DNA from: Bacteroidales bacterium UBA3143
GTDB lineage: Bacteria > Bacteroidota > Bacteroidia > Bacteroidales > Dysgonomonadaceae
Length of the DNA stretch: 64,000 nt
Assembly (NCBI GenBank): GCA_002364735.1
Contig: DEZB01000028.1
Coordinates: 1 to 64,000 of the forward strand
Direction of reading: 5' to 3'
Positions within the stretch are counted from its first letter, which is position 1; each line of letters opens with the position of its first letter. Made by a program: the position numbers and the translations under genes. The notes below the pieces were generated by a model that worked only from the letters and a program-made list of their open reading frames with translations, was not told the origin of the DNA and searched no databases. Shown in pieces: positions 35,591 to 44,950 of this stretch.

Positions 35591-38089
35591 ATGAGCTCAA
35601 CAAACATACAAAACTCACTAAAGAAACTCTTCGATAAGCATCGCTTGGTGTTTTGGTATGACGATAAAAAAGAGTTGCAAGATGAGTTTGAAGCATTGCC
35701 CGAAGTAGGTTTTACAAAAGTGAGAGTAAATAACAATCAGTTTGAAGTGAAACATAGAATGATGAAACTTGAGCCTGATACAAACTTTTTGCTCTACTTT
35801 GAAAGTGATCGACCTGAGAACAAGGACAATTGGTTGTTGGATTTGGAGATGGCAAATCACCTATTTCATACAGACCAAGAGGCAATGTTTTTGCAAGAGT
35901 TGGGCTTAGACTACTATCTGAAGCAATTGGTAGCAGACCATATAGATTTTTTTAAAGCTAAAAGTAGACGCAGCAAGCTAAAGGAGCTATTGGAGGCTGG
36001 TGATGAACAAAACGCTATTAGAAAGAAGATGTTGGCTGTGGTGTTTAATGTGGACTATGTGGACTGGAAAAGCTACATACAGGCTGATGGGAAAGCTTTT
36101 GTGGAAGGTGACGACAGGTATGAAAAAGAGTTGAAGCGTTTTAACCTTTACGACTACTATTGGGATGCCATAAAAAATAGGTTCAACTATGAATCGAACT
36201 CGCCATCTATCTACGATTTCTTGTTGGAGGTGTTTCACAACAACTTCTCTATGGGAAAGCAATCGAAATTAACGCAAGAGTCTAAACTATTGATAACACA
36301 ATGGCAAGATTCGGGTCAGTATAGAGATAGTTATATGGAACTATCGGAAAGGATATACAACGATATAAATGTAGAGGAGCTGATAGATAATGCTACGCTT
36401 GATACTGTTATTAACGATAATCTGTTCCGGAAAAATGAATTTAAAATCATTCGCGATTTAAATGATTTGTTGTTGAAGAATGAGATATCGCTCGACAAGC
36501 TATTGCAATATATAAAACAACGCGAAAACAAGTTTTGGTACAACAGTGTGAAACACTTTTATGCTAGTCTGGAGTATGCTGCAGAGATGCTAAATTTGGT
36601 ACAAAGGTATGCTGACAAAACATTTAAAGACTTTGAAGATGGTATAGAATCATATCAGAAAGAACTCTATGAAGTGGATAAAATGTATCGCAAGTTTATC
36701 TGGAACTATAGAGAGACAAATCAGAGCTCGAATCTATCGGAATTGGCAGAAAAGATAGAAAAGGTGTATAGCAACGATTGGTTGTTGGGCATCAACGATA
36801 ATTGGCAAAAGGTGGTGAATGATTTAAAGGTGTGGCCCACCAATAAAAGTTGGAGTCAACAACAGTTTTTTAAACAACATGTACAACCTATAATAGCTAG
36901 AAATCAACGCTTGTTTGTGATTATATCAGATGCATTGCGTTATGAATGTGGTGTGGAACTAAACAGAAGAATATTGGGCGAAGATAGATTTGTATCAGAA
37001 ATTGAACCAATGGTTAGCAGTTTGCCATCGTACACTCAGTTGGGCATGGCATCGCTATTGCCTCACAAAGAGTTGTCTTTTAAAGAGGGTAGTGACTCGA
37101 TAGCTGTGGATGGTATGATGAGTAATGGTACAGCAGGGCGCACCAAGATATTGGAGACAAACTCGGGAGTGAGCGCTACAGCAATTAATGCTGAAGAGTT
37201 TATGGTAATGAATAGACAAGAAGGACGTGAATATGTGAAGCAATATGATCTTATTTATATATACCACAATAGAATTGATAAAGTGGGTGACGATAAAACT
37301 AGCGAAGATAAAATGTTTGATGCTGTGGAGCAGGAGATACAATATTTGATAGATATTGTTAGTAGGATTGGTAGAAGTTTGAATGGCTACAATATGATGA
37401 TAACTTCCGACCATGGTTTTATCTATCAACATAGCCAGTTGCACGAAAGTGATTTCACTATATCTGGTCACTCAGGGGATATATGGAAAGAGAACAGACG
37501 CTTTGTAATTGGGAAGGAGTTGCAGGGCGACAAATCGACACAACAATTTGATGGTTCGCAACTTAATATTGCTTCTGCTGTAGATGTGTTGATTCCTAAA
37601 TCGGTCAACAGAATTAGGGTGAAGGGTGCAGGGTCGAAGTTTGTACACGGTGGGGCTTCGCTACAAGAGGTGGTTGTTCCTCTATTGAAGATTGGCATAA
37701 AAAAGGAAGAGACTACTTCGAATGTTGATGTTGATATTATTAAATCGGCTGATAGAATAACTACTAACTTGCATGTTGTAAGTTTTATTCAACAAGGATT
37801 GGTGAGTGAACAAGTATTGCCACGCACTATGAAGGCAGGTATATATGCCGATGATGGTGCGTTGATATCAGATACTTTTAGATATCTGTTTGATATAGAT
37901 GAGGGAAGTGAACGTCAACGTGAAGTGAAACATACTTTTACAATGAATAAGAGTGCTGCATCTAAATATAGAAACCAACGTGTGCGATTGGTCTTGGAAG
38001 AGCCCATTGAAGGCACTGAGCGTTGGAAACAATACAAGGAATATACGTATACATTGAATATATCATTTATAAACGATTTTGATTTTTAG
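35591..38089 (+). CDS. pglZ: BREX-1 alkaline phosphatase-superfamily protein PglZ
   Basis: An 832-residue protein of the alkaline phosphatase superfamily. The N-terminus (FDKHRLVFWYDDKKEL) is typical for type 1 PglZ. The metal-site motifs are VIISDALRYECG near 443-454 and TSDHGFIYQHS near 604-614, with VHGGASLQEVVVPLL after it. PglZ proteins are core to BREX and related systems and have nuclease or phosphodiesterase activity in some cases. The gene ends two bases before the brxL start. Confidence 0.94.
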   Translation: MSSTNIQNSLKKLFDKHRLVFWYDDKKELQDEFEALPEVGFTKVRVNNNQFEVKHRMMKLEPDTNFLLYFESDRPENKDNWLLDLEMANHLFHTDQEAMFLQELGLDYYLKQLVADHIDFFKAKSRRSKLKELLEAGDEQNAIRKKMLAVVFNVDYVDWKSYIQADGKAFVEGDDRYEKELKRFNLYDYYWDAIKNRFNYESNSPSIYDFLLEVFHNNFSMGKQSKLTQESKLLITQWQDSGQYRDSYMELSERIYNDINVEELIDNATLDTVINDNLFRKNEFKIIRDLNDLLLKNEISLDKLLQYIKQRENKFWYNSVKHFYASLEYAAEMLNLVQRYADKTFKDFEDGIESYQKELYEVDKMYRKFIWNYRETNQSSNLSELAEKIEKVYSNDWLLGINDNWQKVVNDLKVWPTNKSWSQQQFFKQHVQPIIARNQRLFVIISDALRYECGVELNRRILGEDRFVSEIEPMVSSLPSYTQLGMASLLPHKELSFKEGSDSIAVDGMMSNGTAGRTKILETNSGVSATAINAEEFMVMNRQEGREYVKQYDLIYIYHNRIDKVGDDKTSEDKMFDAVEQEIQYLIDIVSRIGRSLNGYNMMITSDHGFIYQHSQLHESDFTISGHSGDIWKENRRFVIGKELQGDKSTQQFDGSQLNIASAVDVLIPKSVNRIRVKGAGSKFVHGGASLQEVVVPLLKIGIKKEETTSNVDVDIIKSADRITTNLHVVSFIQQGLVSEQVLPRTMKAGIYADDGALISDTFRYLFDIDEGSERQREVKHTFTMNKSAASKYRNQRVRLVLEEPIEGTERWKQYKEYTYTLNISFINDFDF

Positions 38090-38091
38090 CC

Positions 38092-40716
38092 ATGAAAGAA
38101 CTTGATAAAAAACTGAACAGATATTTTGGTGGTAAGGTAGTTAGAAAAGACCTTACAAAACAAGTTAAGGGTAATGCTGTAGTGCCTACTTATGTGTTGG
38201 AGTATCTGTTGGGGCAATATTGTGCTACTGACAATGAAGATACTATAAATGACGGCGTGAAAGCAGTTCTTGATATTATTGCAAAGCACTATGTGCATAG
38301 GAATCAATCTGAACAGGTGAAGTATGAGTTTACAAGAAAGAATGGAGAGTCGCATAGAATTATTGATAAAATATCGGCTCATTTAGTAGAGAAAGATGGA
38401 ACGTATTTAGCTACTTTTTCAAATTTAGATATTAAAGAGCCTGTTTTGATAGAGAAGGAGGTAATTGAAGAGCACCGCAAAATACTTACTTCGGGTGTGT
38501 GGTCTATTATCGATTTATCATACTTTGTTACAAGCGAAGGTAAGGGAAAGGAGTCGCCATGGTTAATTGAGCGTGTGAAACCTATTCAGATTTCACATGT
38601 TGATATGGATGAGTATAAGGAGCTAAGACGAGAATTTACAAAGGATGAGTGGGTAGATATAATTATGCAAAGTTTGGGATTAGAGCCAGAACACTTTAAC
38701 TTTAGAAGTAAATTGTTGCAACTAACAAGAATGGTTTCATTTTGTGAAAACAACTACAACTTAATTGAACTGGGACCTAAGGGAACAGGGAAGAGTCATA
38801 TTTACTCTGAGATGTCGCCTCATGGAATGCTCATTTCTGGTGGAGAGGTAACACAAGCAAAATTGTTTGTAAATAATACGAACAAACAGGTTGGTTTAGT
38901 GGGATATTGGGATAATATTGCTTTTGATGAGTTTGCTGGTATTAATAAACGAGTGGATAAAAACTTGGTCGATACTATGAAAAACTATATGGCACAGAAA
39001 ACGTTTTCGAGGGGTAGCGACCCTCAGAGTGCTACTGCTTCGTTTTCGTTTGTAGGAAACACAATGCACTCAGTGTCTTATATGATGAAACATACGCATC
39101 TTTTTGAAGCATTGCCCGAGACCTATAAAGACAGTGCCTTTCTTGACCGTATACACTGCTATTTACCAGGATGGGAAGTAGAGAAACTAAGAAAGGAATC
39201 TTTTGCTGATGGATATGGTTTTATTGTGGACTATCTGGCAGAGATATTAAAGCGTTTGAGGAATGAAGATTATTCTTTTCTTTGCACAAAGTACTTTGAA
39301 CTTTCTGATGAAATAACTACTAGAGATAGTACAGGTATAATGAAAACTTTCTCTGGATTGTGTAAAATAATATATCCTCATGGTGAGTGTACAAAAGAGG
39401 AAGCTAAGGAGATATTGGATTTTGCTGTTGAGTGTAGAAGAAGAGTTCAGAGTCAATTGGTGAAAATGGATGAAACTTTCAACGAGTTGGAGTTTTCCTA
39501 CACATCGAAAGATGATAACGAAAAAACTACTGTTCTAACACTTGAAGAGAAACAACATCCCAATTTATCGATAGCATCTACTGTGGATGAGTCTACGATA
39601 GAGAAGCAGGCTATTCTTAAACAGAATGAAAAGCATGAGAAGTATGACAAGCAAGAGTTGTTGTCGGGAAAACACATTGTGTTTGAAGAAAACGAGAAAG
39701 GCATTAGCTACAAAAAACTTTTTGCTCCTTATCTGAGAAATGCAACGGAGATAGTTGTACAAGACCCCTATATTCGTCTTTTCTATCAAGTCAAAAACAT
39801 GATGGAGTTTATTCAGATGGTATTGCTAAACAAAGCAGAAGGGGATGATGTAACTATAAAGTTGATTACGAGCTATGATGAGGAATATAAGGATGAAAAC
39901 ATTGATAAACTTGAAGATGTGAAGAACAGCTTAGATGGATCTGGTGTCATCTTCGATTATGAGTTTGACCAATCGATGGGTTTTCATGCAAGAAGTATTG
40001 TAACAAACACAGGTTGGAAAATTAGTATCGACAGAGGATTAGACATCTTTCAAGCTTATGACTTTAAGAATCCATTTAATTTAGCAAACACCCTTCAAGA
40101 AGAACGTTTGAGCAGAGGGTTTGAGGTGACTTATTTGGAGGTGGATTCAAAAAAAGAAGCTCAGAGCGCTAGAGATATAGTTCTGAAATCAAAAAAGGAT
40201 TCAATGATTGCTAAAGAAGAGTCTTTGAACATTAATGAAAACCCTGTTAGTACCAAAGAAAACACCTTGTACCTCCCCATCAAGCAAATCTATTTTGATG
40301 AGATACTGGCAGGCACAAAGAAGCAAGAGTTTAGGGAGATAAAACACACAACATACAAAAGATACTTATCTATATGGACTGAAAAAGGTGAATCAGGTAT
40401 TGTATTCGATGACGAGTTATTATCTGAGGAAGATTTTGACAAGTATGGTTACGATCCATTCATATACAACAACGGTGTTTATCCGTATATACCCAAACGT
40501 TATGAATATTTGAATTTTGTGGTAGGCTACAACAAAGACCGTGATACGATGGTGGTAAAAGTAGAGGATATTACTTTTATAGCTGCAAAAGATGAAGAGG
40601 GTGTAATACGTTTTAATAATGATGGTGATGACGATAAAGATGGTGACTTTGCTTTGTGGCTAGTAGTTTATCATTTGGGTGAAGTGGTGGAGAAGGATTT
40701 GAAGAAGGATAGGTGA
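38092..40716 (+). CDS. brxL: BrxL variant: AAA+ with MIT_C-like and ASCH-like domains, no Lon
   Basis: An 874-residue protein whose first 480 or so residues match BrxL: the N-terminal FGGKVVRKDLTKQVKGNAVVP segment (split here by family), Walker A GPKGTGKSH near 226-234, Walker B-like WDNIAFDEFAG near 276-286, and HSVSYMMKHTHLFEALP. Ordinary BrxL proteins are about 660-690 residues and end in a Lon-like protease domain. Here a short linker leads at about 525 to a domain resembling the C-terminal phospholipase-D-like MIT_C fold (GKHIVFEENEKGISYKKLFA, VVQDPYIRLFYQ). From about 725 an ASCH-like domain follows (LPIKQIYFDEILAGTKKQEF, REI). No Ser-Lys protease region is seen. It is coupled to pglZ. 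Domain names are from pattern recall. Confidence 0.82.
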   Translation: MKELDKKLNRYFGGKVVRKDLTKQVKGNAVVPTYVLEYLLGQYCATDNEDTINDGVKAVLDIIAKHYVHRNQSEQVKYEFTRKNGESHRIIDKISAHLVEKDGTYLATFSNLDIKEPVLIEKEVIEEHRKILTSGVWSIIDLSYFVTSEGKGKESPWLIERVKPIQISHVDMDEYKELRREFTKDEWVDIIMQSLGLEPEHFNFRSKLLQLTRMVSFCENNYNLIELGPKGTGKSHIYSEMSPHGMLISGGEVTQAKLFVNNTNKQVGLVGYWDNIAFDEFAGINKRVDKNLVDTMKNYMAQKTFSRGSDPQSATASFSFVGNTMHSVSYMMKHTHLFEALPETYKDSAFLDRIHCYLPGWEVEKLRKESFADGYGFIVDYLAEILKRLRNEDYSFLCTKYFELSDEITTRDSTGIMKTFSGLCKIIYPHGECTKEEAKEILDFAVECRRRVQSQLVKMDETFNELEFSYTSKDDNEKTTVLTLEEKQHPNLSIASTVDESTIEKQAILKQNEKHEKYDKQELLSGKHIVFEENEKGISYKKLFAPYLRNATEIVVQDPYIRLFYQVKNMMEFIQMVLLNKAEGDDVTIKLITSYDEEYKDENIDKLEDVKNSLDGSGVIFDYEFDQSMGFHARSIVTNTGWKISIDRGLDIFQAYDFKNPFNLANTLQEERLSRGFEVTYLEVDSKKEAQSARDIVLKSKKDSMIAKEESLNINENPVSTKENTLYLPIKQIYFDEILAGTKKQEFREIKHTTYKRYLSIWTEKGESGIVFDDELLSEEDFDKYGYDPFIYNNGVYPYIPKRYEYLNFVVGYNKDRDTMVVKVEDITFIAAKDEEGVIRFNNDGDDDKDGDFALWLVVYHLGEVVEKDLKKDR

Positions 40717-40893
40717 GGTTAAGAAGTGGAAGTTTTTAAATATCCATCCTGTCTTTGAATATAATGCGCTTGGGTATCAATTTAACAGGTTTGTTAATGG
40801 TGGTTGGAATTGCACAACAATTGAACCACAATCGCACAATTAAAGGTTGATACTTTAAAAGATAATTTGAATAATAAACTAAGCGGATGAAAT

Positions 40894-42210
40894 ATGAGTG
40901 AAAAACAAAATATAGAGTACAAGAGTATCTGGAAAGATGAATACCTGAAGTGGATTTGTGGATATGCAAATGCACAGGGTGGAATGCTATACATTGGTAA
41001 AGATGACAATGGTGAAGTAGTTGGAGTGAATGACTCTAAGAAGCTGCTTGAAGATATTCCAAATAAAGTTCGGGATGTGTTGGGAATTTTGGTAGATGTG
41101 AATCTTTATGAAACAGATGAGGGGAATTATATTGAAATTGTAGTTGAGTCATATCCTTATGCGGTGAATTATAAAGGTCACTATTTTTACCGAAGTGGAA
41201 GTACAAAGCAAGAGTTAAAAGGTGCTGCTTTAGATAAGTTTTTGTTGCAGAAGAAAGGGAAGCAGTGGGATGGTGTACCTATTCCAAATGTTTCAGTTGC
41301 TGATTTAAAACATGAAACGTTCGATTTTTTCAAGAAAAAAGGTATCAGGAGTTTGCGTCTTTCAGATGATAGTGTAAAAGATACTCCTCTGCAGTTGCTC
41401 GAGAATTTGAAGTTAATGGAAGGAGAGTTTCTAAAAAGAGCCGCACTGTTGTTGTTTCATCCTGATCCGGAAAAGTATGTTACAGGTGCATACATTAAAA
41501 TTGGATTTTTTGAAAGTGATGCAGATTTAATATTTCAAGATGAAGTACATGGAAATCTATTTGAACAAATAGAAACTACTGTAGATTTGCTTTTCTCTAA
41601 GTACATTAAGGCGCTTATCAGTTATGAAGGTATAAGTAGAGTTGAAACTTATGAGTATCCTAAAGATGCAGTGAGGGAGGCATTGCTTAATGCCATAGCT
41701 CATAAAGATTATTCCAGTGGTGCCACAATTCAAATTAGTGTTTACGATGATAAATTGATGATTTGGAATGCAGGACAGCTACCAAAGGACTGGACTGTTG
41801 AAACTTTATTGAGGAAACATGCATCTAATCCTTATAACCCAGATATTGCAAATGCTCTTTTTAGGAGTGGATATATTGAATCATGGGGAAGAGGAATCAG
41901 TAAAATGACCAACTTGTGCTTGGAGGCTGGATTGCCTAAACCTGAATTTGAATATGATTCTACAGGATTGTGGGTGACACATAGGAAGGATATATTTAAT
42001 GAGGAGCATTTGCTGGAAAAGGGACTTAATGAAAGACAGGTGAGGGCTGTGATGTATGTTAAGGAAAATGAGAGAGTAACAAATAGAGAGTATCAAGCTC
42101 TAAATAAAGTATCGAATAGAACAGCAACTTATGAGTTAACAGAATTAGTTGATAGGTATAATTTATTGGAGAAATCAGGTGCAGGTGCAGGAACTTATTA
42201 TCACGCATAA
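40894..42210 (+). CDS. AlbA_2/Schlafen-type ATP-binding protein with C-terminal winged helix
   Basis: A 438-residue protein. The N-terminal AlbA_2 (Schlafen-like) nucleic-acid-binding domain is seen in EYKSIWKDEYLKWICGYANA followed by GGMLYIGKDDNGEVVG. A HATPase-like region (PKDAVREALLNAIAHKDYS then IWNAGQLP) lies near residues 250-300. A winged helix at the C-terminus (TNREYQALNKVSNRTATYEL) ends in a short repeat-rich tail (KSGAGAGTYYHA). Such proteins occur as regulators in defence islands. It follows brxL by 177 bases on the same strand and may control BREX, though its own mechanism is unknown. The stop codon lies within a run of short ATCACGCA repeats. Confidence 0.78.
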   Translation: MSEKQNIEYKSIWKDEYLKWICGYANAQGGMLYIGKDDNGEVVGVNDSKKLLEDIPNKVRDVLGILVDVNLYETDEGNYIEIVVESYPYAVNYKGHYFYRSGSTKQELKGAALDKFLLQKKGKQWDGVPIPNVSVADLKHETFDFFKKKGIRSLRLSDDSVKDTPLQLLENLKLMEGEFLKRAALLLFHPDPEKYVTGAYIKIGFFESDADLIFQDEVHGNLFEQIETTVDLLFSKYIKALISYEGISRVETYEYPKDAVREALLNAIAHKDYSSGATIQISVYDDKLMIWNAGQLPKDWTVETLLRKHASNPYNPDIANALFRSGYIESWGRGISKMTNLCLEAGLPKPEFEYDSTGLWVTHRKDIFNEEHLLEKGLNERQVRAVMYVKENERVTNREYQALNKVSNRTATYELTELVDRYNLLEKSGAGAGTYYHA

Positions 42211-42258
42211 TCACGCAAAAATTTCGCATTATCACGCATAATCATGCAAAATCGCGCA
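42198..42258. repeat. Short tandem ATCACGCA repeats at the gene's 3' end
   Basis: Five variants of ATCACGCA (ATCACGCA, ATCACGCA, ATCACGCA, ATCATGCA, ATCGCGCA) occur within 60 bases across the stop codon of the AlbA_2 gene. Related single copies reappear at about 42334 and 43049. Slippage here could alter the C-terminus. Confidence 0.6.
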
Positions 42259-42459
42259 AAACTATGAAATGCATGATGGTTTTAATAAGAGATGACAAAA
42301 AAGTGTTGGTACGTATTGAACCATAATTGGGTAATAATCACGCAAAAGGATTGGTCGATTGTGAATACTTTGCAGATGTAAATGAGATTATCATAATTGA
42401 TTCATACATCTGATTTACTTATGAAATTCGTAACTTAGTGGAATTGATTAGCCTTTTAA
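42211..42459. other. Leader copy 1 of a ~700-bp duplicated module
   Basis: No gene. From about 42317 (TTGAACCATAATTG) through ATCACGCAAAAGGATTGGTCG and AATACTTTGCAG to the hairpin unit, the sequence matches 43020-43171 at roughly 80 percent by eye. Confidence 0.55.
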
Positions 42460-42708
42460 TTTATTTGTAGTAGTAGTATTTTGGTTTACTTTATTATTAA
42501 CGCAGTGCACTCAGAAAGAAAGTCTTACAATTTGTATAAGAGGTTATTAATCCAACAACCCCATTCCAATTCATTTTTTTTTCTTGTAAAGAGGTTGTTG
42601 AAAAGCGGCTACAAAACAATGTTGCTATTTCGTTTCGGCACACTATCCGCAAAATGGATAGAATCCTGCACTTCATATCAACATAGTTTTTTGATGTAGC
42701 CTTTTTAG
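42460..42708. repeat. Hairpin repeat unit A
   Basis: A 249-bp unit of the array. It can form stem 1 from TTATTAATCCAACAACC with GGTTGTTGAAAA, and stem 2 from GGCTACA..ATGTTGCTAT with CAACAT..TGTAGC, capped by CTATCC/GGATAG. See unit D for detailed coordinates. Confidence 0.7.
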
Positions 42709-42728
42709 TTTGTCTAAAGATGTAATGA

Positions 42729-42944
42729 TTAAGGAAAAATAGGCTTAGATTCAATACAGATGAAAGCTACGATATTTGTAGAGAAAATGATCTCAAAACG
42801 AATATGCAGTATCGTGAAATAAATGATTGTTCTCGAACAACTGCAGCACGTGACTTAAAAGAATTGGTTGATAGAGATATTTTAAAAGCTTCTTGTAAAA
42901 GAGGTGCGGGATCATTTTATGAATTGATTACTTCTATAAAATAA
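42729..42944 (+). pseudogene. Fragment of a winged-helix C-terminus
   Basis: A 71-codon open stretch without a credible start encodes MQYREINDCSRTTAARDLKE and then LVDRDILKASCKRGAGSFYE. It resembles the winged-helix tail of the AlbA_2 protein upstream (REYQALNKVSNRTATYELTE) at about 40 percent. It is probably what remains of a second, similar gene whose front part has been lost. Confidence 0.65.
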
Positions 42945-43171
42945 TTGTATAATTCGTAAGGTAACTGCACAATTGAATTGAACCATAATTGAACCAATTG
43001 AACCATTATTGTACAATAAAGACAGTAATGTGGCGATAATTGGGAAATAATCACGCAAAAAGATTGGTCGATGGTTAATACTTTGCAGGCGTAAATAGAT
43101 TATCATAATTGTTCCATACATCATATTGCCTTATGAAATTCACAACTTAATAGAATTGATTAGCTTTTTAG
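42945..43171. other. Leader copy 2 with ATTGAACCA iterations
   Basis: At 42970-43005 ATTGAACCA-type words repeat four times, followed by the second copy of the leader also seen at 42317-42459. No gene. Confidence 0.5.
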
Positions 43172-43415
43172 TTTATTTGTAGAGGTAATGTTTTGGTTTA
43201 CTCCAGAATTTGAATTCACAAAAGAAAAATCGTGCAATTTGTATAAGCCGTTATTAATCCAACAACCACATTCCATTTCATTTTTTTTCTTGAAAAGAGG
43301 TTGTTTAAATACGGCTACAAAACAATGTTTCTATTTCGTTTCGGTACACTATCCGTAAAGTGGATTGACCCCTGCACTCCATAACAACATAGTTTTTTTG
43401 GTGTAGCCTTTTTAG
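43172..43415. repeat. Hairpin repeat unit B
   Basis: A 244-bp copy of the unit, with CCGTTATTAATCCAACAACC, GGCTACAAAACAATGTT, CTATCC/GGATTG and GGTGTAGCC. It directly abuts the next unit. Confidence 0.7.
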
Positions 43416-43586
43416 TTATCTGTGAATTTAATGTTTTGATTTACTTTAGAATTATTGCAAGTGCACTCACAAAAGAAAATCATACAATTTGTGTAAAAAG
43501 TTATTAATTCGACAAGCACATTCCAATTCATTTTGTTTTTTGAAATAAGCTTGTTGAAGAACGGCTATAAAACAATGTTTTTATTT
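43416..43586. repeat. Left half of hairpin repeat unit C, split by the island
   Basis: Matches units A and B up to the second stem's left arm (GGCTATAAAACAATGTTTTT), then changes abruptly into the island's inverted repeat. The missing right half is at 61861. Confidence 0.7.
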
Positions 43587-43754
43587 AAACTTTTGTTAAG
43601 CTTCGTAGCAAGTTTGCCAATAATATCATTACAGATACTTCTAAATTGGTTAAGTACGCTGATTCTATTCATAACTCTATAGTACTGATTTACTATATAA
43701 TGCTAAATGACTGATGCTTAACCTTCTCTCTATTTCTAAGCTATTTTGTGCAAG
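43587..43754. repeat. Left inverted repeat of the carbohydrate island
   Basis: 168 bp that match 61692-61860 in inverted orientation at about 90 percent, counted by eye (one gap, around 15 differences). Starts AAACTTTTGTTAAGCTTCG and ends TTTTGTGCAAG. On the minus strand it encodes MNRISVLNQFRSICNDIIGK, reading outward. Confidence 0.75.
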
Positions 43755-43783
43755 TTTTGAATATTAATTGATTAAATGGTTCT

Positions 43784-44530
43784 CTACCGAACTGTTGTTA
43801 TATCCCTCACGCATTCAATTTTATAAGTAAATGAATTTGCTCTGTACCATCCAATATTATATTCAATAGGTTTATCGTGAATGTCGTAAACAAATCTCTT
43901 CCTGATTAATATGGGATCACCTACATTAATCTCCAGTTTTTTTGCTATAAAGTTATCTGCGGAATCGGCACTAATTTCTTCTTTTGAAGTCTTAACAATG
44001 ATATTATAATCATTTTCTAAAATTTCATAGAGAGGTCTGATGAAATGCTCTTTGTCCCTAAAAGGAATTAAAGGACTAAACTCGGATGAAAAATAAACGA
44101 AAGGACATTCTTTTTTACCTCTTAATCGTTGCAACTTGAACAGTTTTTCAGAAGGATCGACATCAAAAAACTTCTCGGCCTCTTTAGATGGTATCTCTCT
44201 TTTGATAGAGAACTCAAAATTATGAATCTCTATATTGAGTACTTTCATTTCTTGAGAGAAACTTAACCAGTTGTTTAGCTCACTAAACACTCTTTTTTCA
44301 ATTACATGTGTTCCTACACCCCGTTTCCTTATTAATAAATTTTCTGCAACCAATTTATTTATAGCTTGCCGTAAAGTGTTTCTTGATATCTTTAATTGTT
44401 GAGACAAATCTATCTCTTTTGGTAATAATTTACCATTGATATATTCTTCCTTTTGAATTAACTCTCTAAGAAGTTGTTCTGCCTGCTTGTGAAGAGGAGT
44501 TCTGCTATTGTGATCAATTTTAAACTTCAT
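43784..44530 (-). CDS. GntR-family regulator with UTRA effector domain
   Basis: Transcription factor of about 248 residues from the start MKFKIDHNSRTPLHKQAEQL; the frame extends 22 hydrophobic codons upstream, which does not fit the family. The N-terminal GntR winged helix includes PKEIDLSQQLKISRNTLRQA and the wing (IRKRGVGTHV). The UTRA/HutC-type ligand-binding domain follows from about residue 85 to the end (FKLQRLRGKKECPFVYFSSE, EYNIGWYRANSF). Such regulators respond to sugar phosphates or amino sugars. It diverges from the hydrolase and Sus genes, and palindromes in the shared region are likely targets. Repression relieved by a sugar phosphate is the usual mode. Confidence 0.88.
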   Translation of the reverse strand: MKFKIDHNSRTPLHKQAEQLLRELIQKEEYINGKLLPKEIDLSQQLKISRNTLRQAINKLVAENLLIRKRGVGTHVIEKRVFSELNNWLSFSQEMKVLNIEIHNFEFSIKREIPSKEAEKFFDVDPSEKLFKLQRLRGKKECPFVYFSSEFSPLIPFRDKEHFIRPLYEILENDYNIIVKTSKEEISADSADNFIAKKLEINVGDPILIRKRFVYDIHDKPIEYNIGWYRANSFTYKIECVRDITTVR

Positions 44531-44589
44531 TTCTTTTTTATTGCAAATAAACAACAAATAAAAAAATATAAAAAATATTCTATGAATTA

Positions 44590-44621
44590 TTTGCATAATT
44601 AAAAAATATTGACTTTATTTG
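44590..44621 (+). promoter_or_regulatory. Candidate Bacteroidetes promoter for the island genes
   Basis: TTTG at 44590-44593 and TTTATTTG at 44614-44621 have a 20-base spacer, as in the TTTG...TAnnTTTG promoters of this phylum; the second base of the -7 box differs. The start would fall on the palindrome that follows. Confidence 0.45.
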
Positions 44622-44627
44622 CACCGC

Positions 44628-44659
44628 ATGTTCGAACATATGGCATATATGATGATCAT
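44628..44659. promoter_or_regulatory. Candidate GntR operator palindromes
   Basis: ATGTTCGAACAT (44628-44639) is a perfect 12-bp palindrome. It overlaps ATATGGCATAT (44638-44648), and ATGATCAT follows (44652-44659). They cover the expected transcription start, as a repressor site would. Confidence 0.5.
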
Positions 44660-44950
44660 ACATTATATTAAATCATATCTTACAAAACTACTTTTGTAAA
44701 AGAAAATGGATGTTTGGTTGCAAAGACGGAGTAATATTGTTTCAACAATATCAGAGAAGTCAAGAACATTCGAATGGTAAATATAAAATTGCACATATGT
44801 ATAATATGAAAGTAAATAATGACACTGACTAGAATTGTAGGATCAAAAACATCCTAAACGATTGATATAATTTAAAAAATGAAATACAGTCAAAAAGCAG
44901 GAATTAATAAACTTATGATTTACTGTTTTGATTAAAAAAAAAACATTAAA

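Larger units (their letters stand above)
44531..44950. other. Divergent control region of the island
   Basis: The 420 bases between the GntR gene and the first hydrolase gene. They contain the promoter-like pair and palindromes listed separately, then a long AT-rich leader of about 300 bases without further structure I can identify. Confidence 0.5.

Noticed and set aside
42460..43586. Integron attC array
   Set aside because: Some words resemble RYYYAAC/GTTRRRY but are not kept across the units, no integron integrase is present and there are no cassettes between adjacent units.
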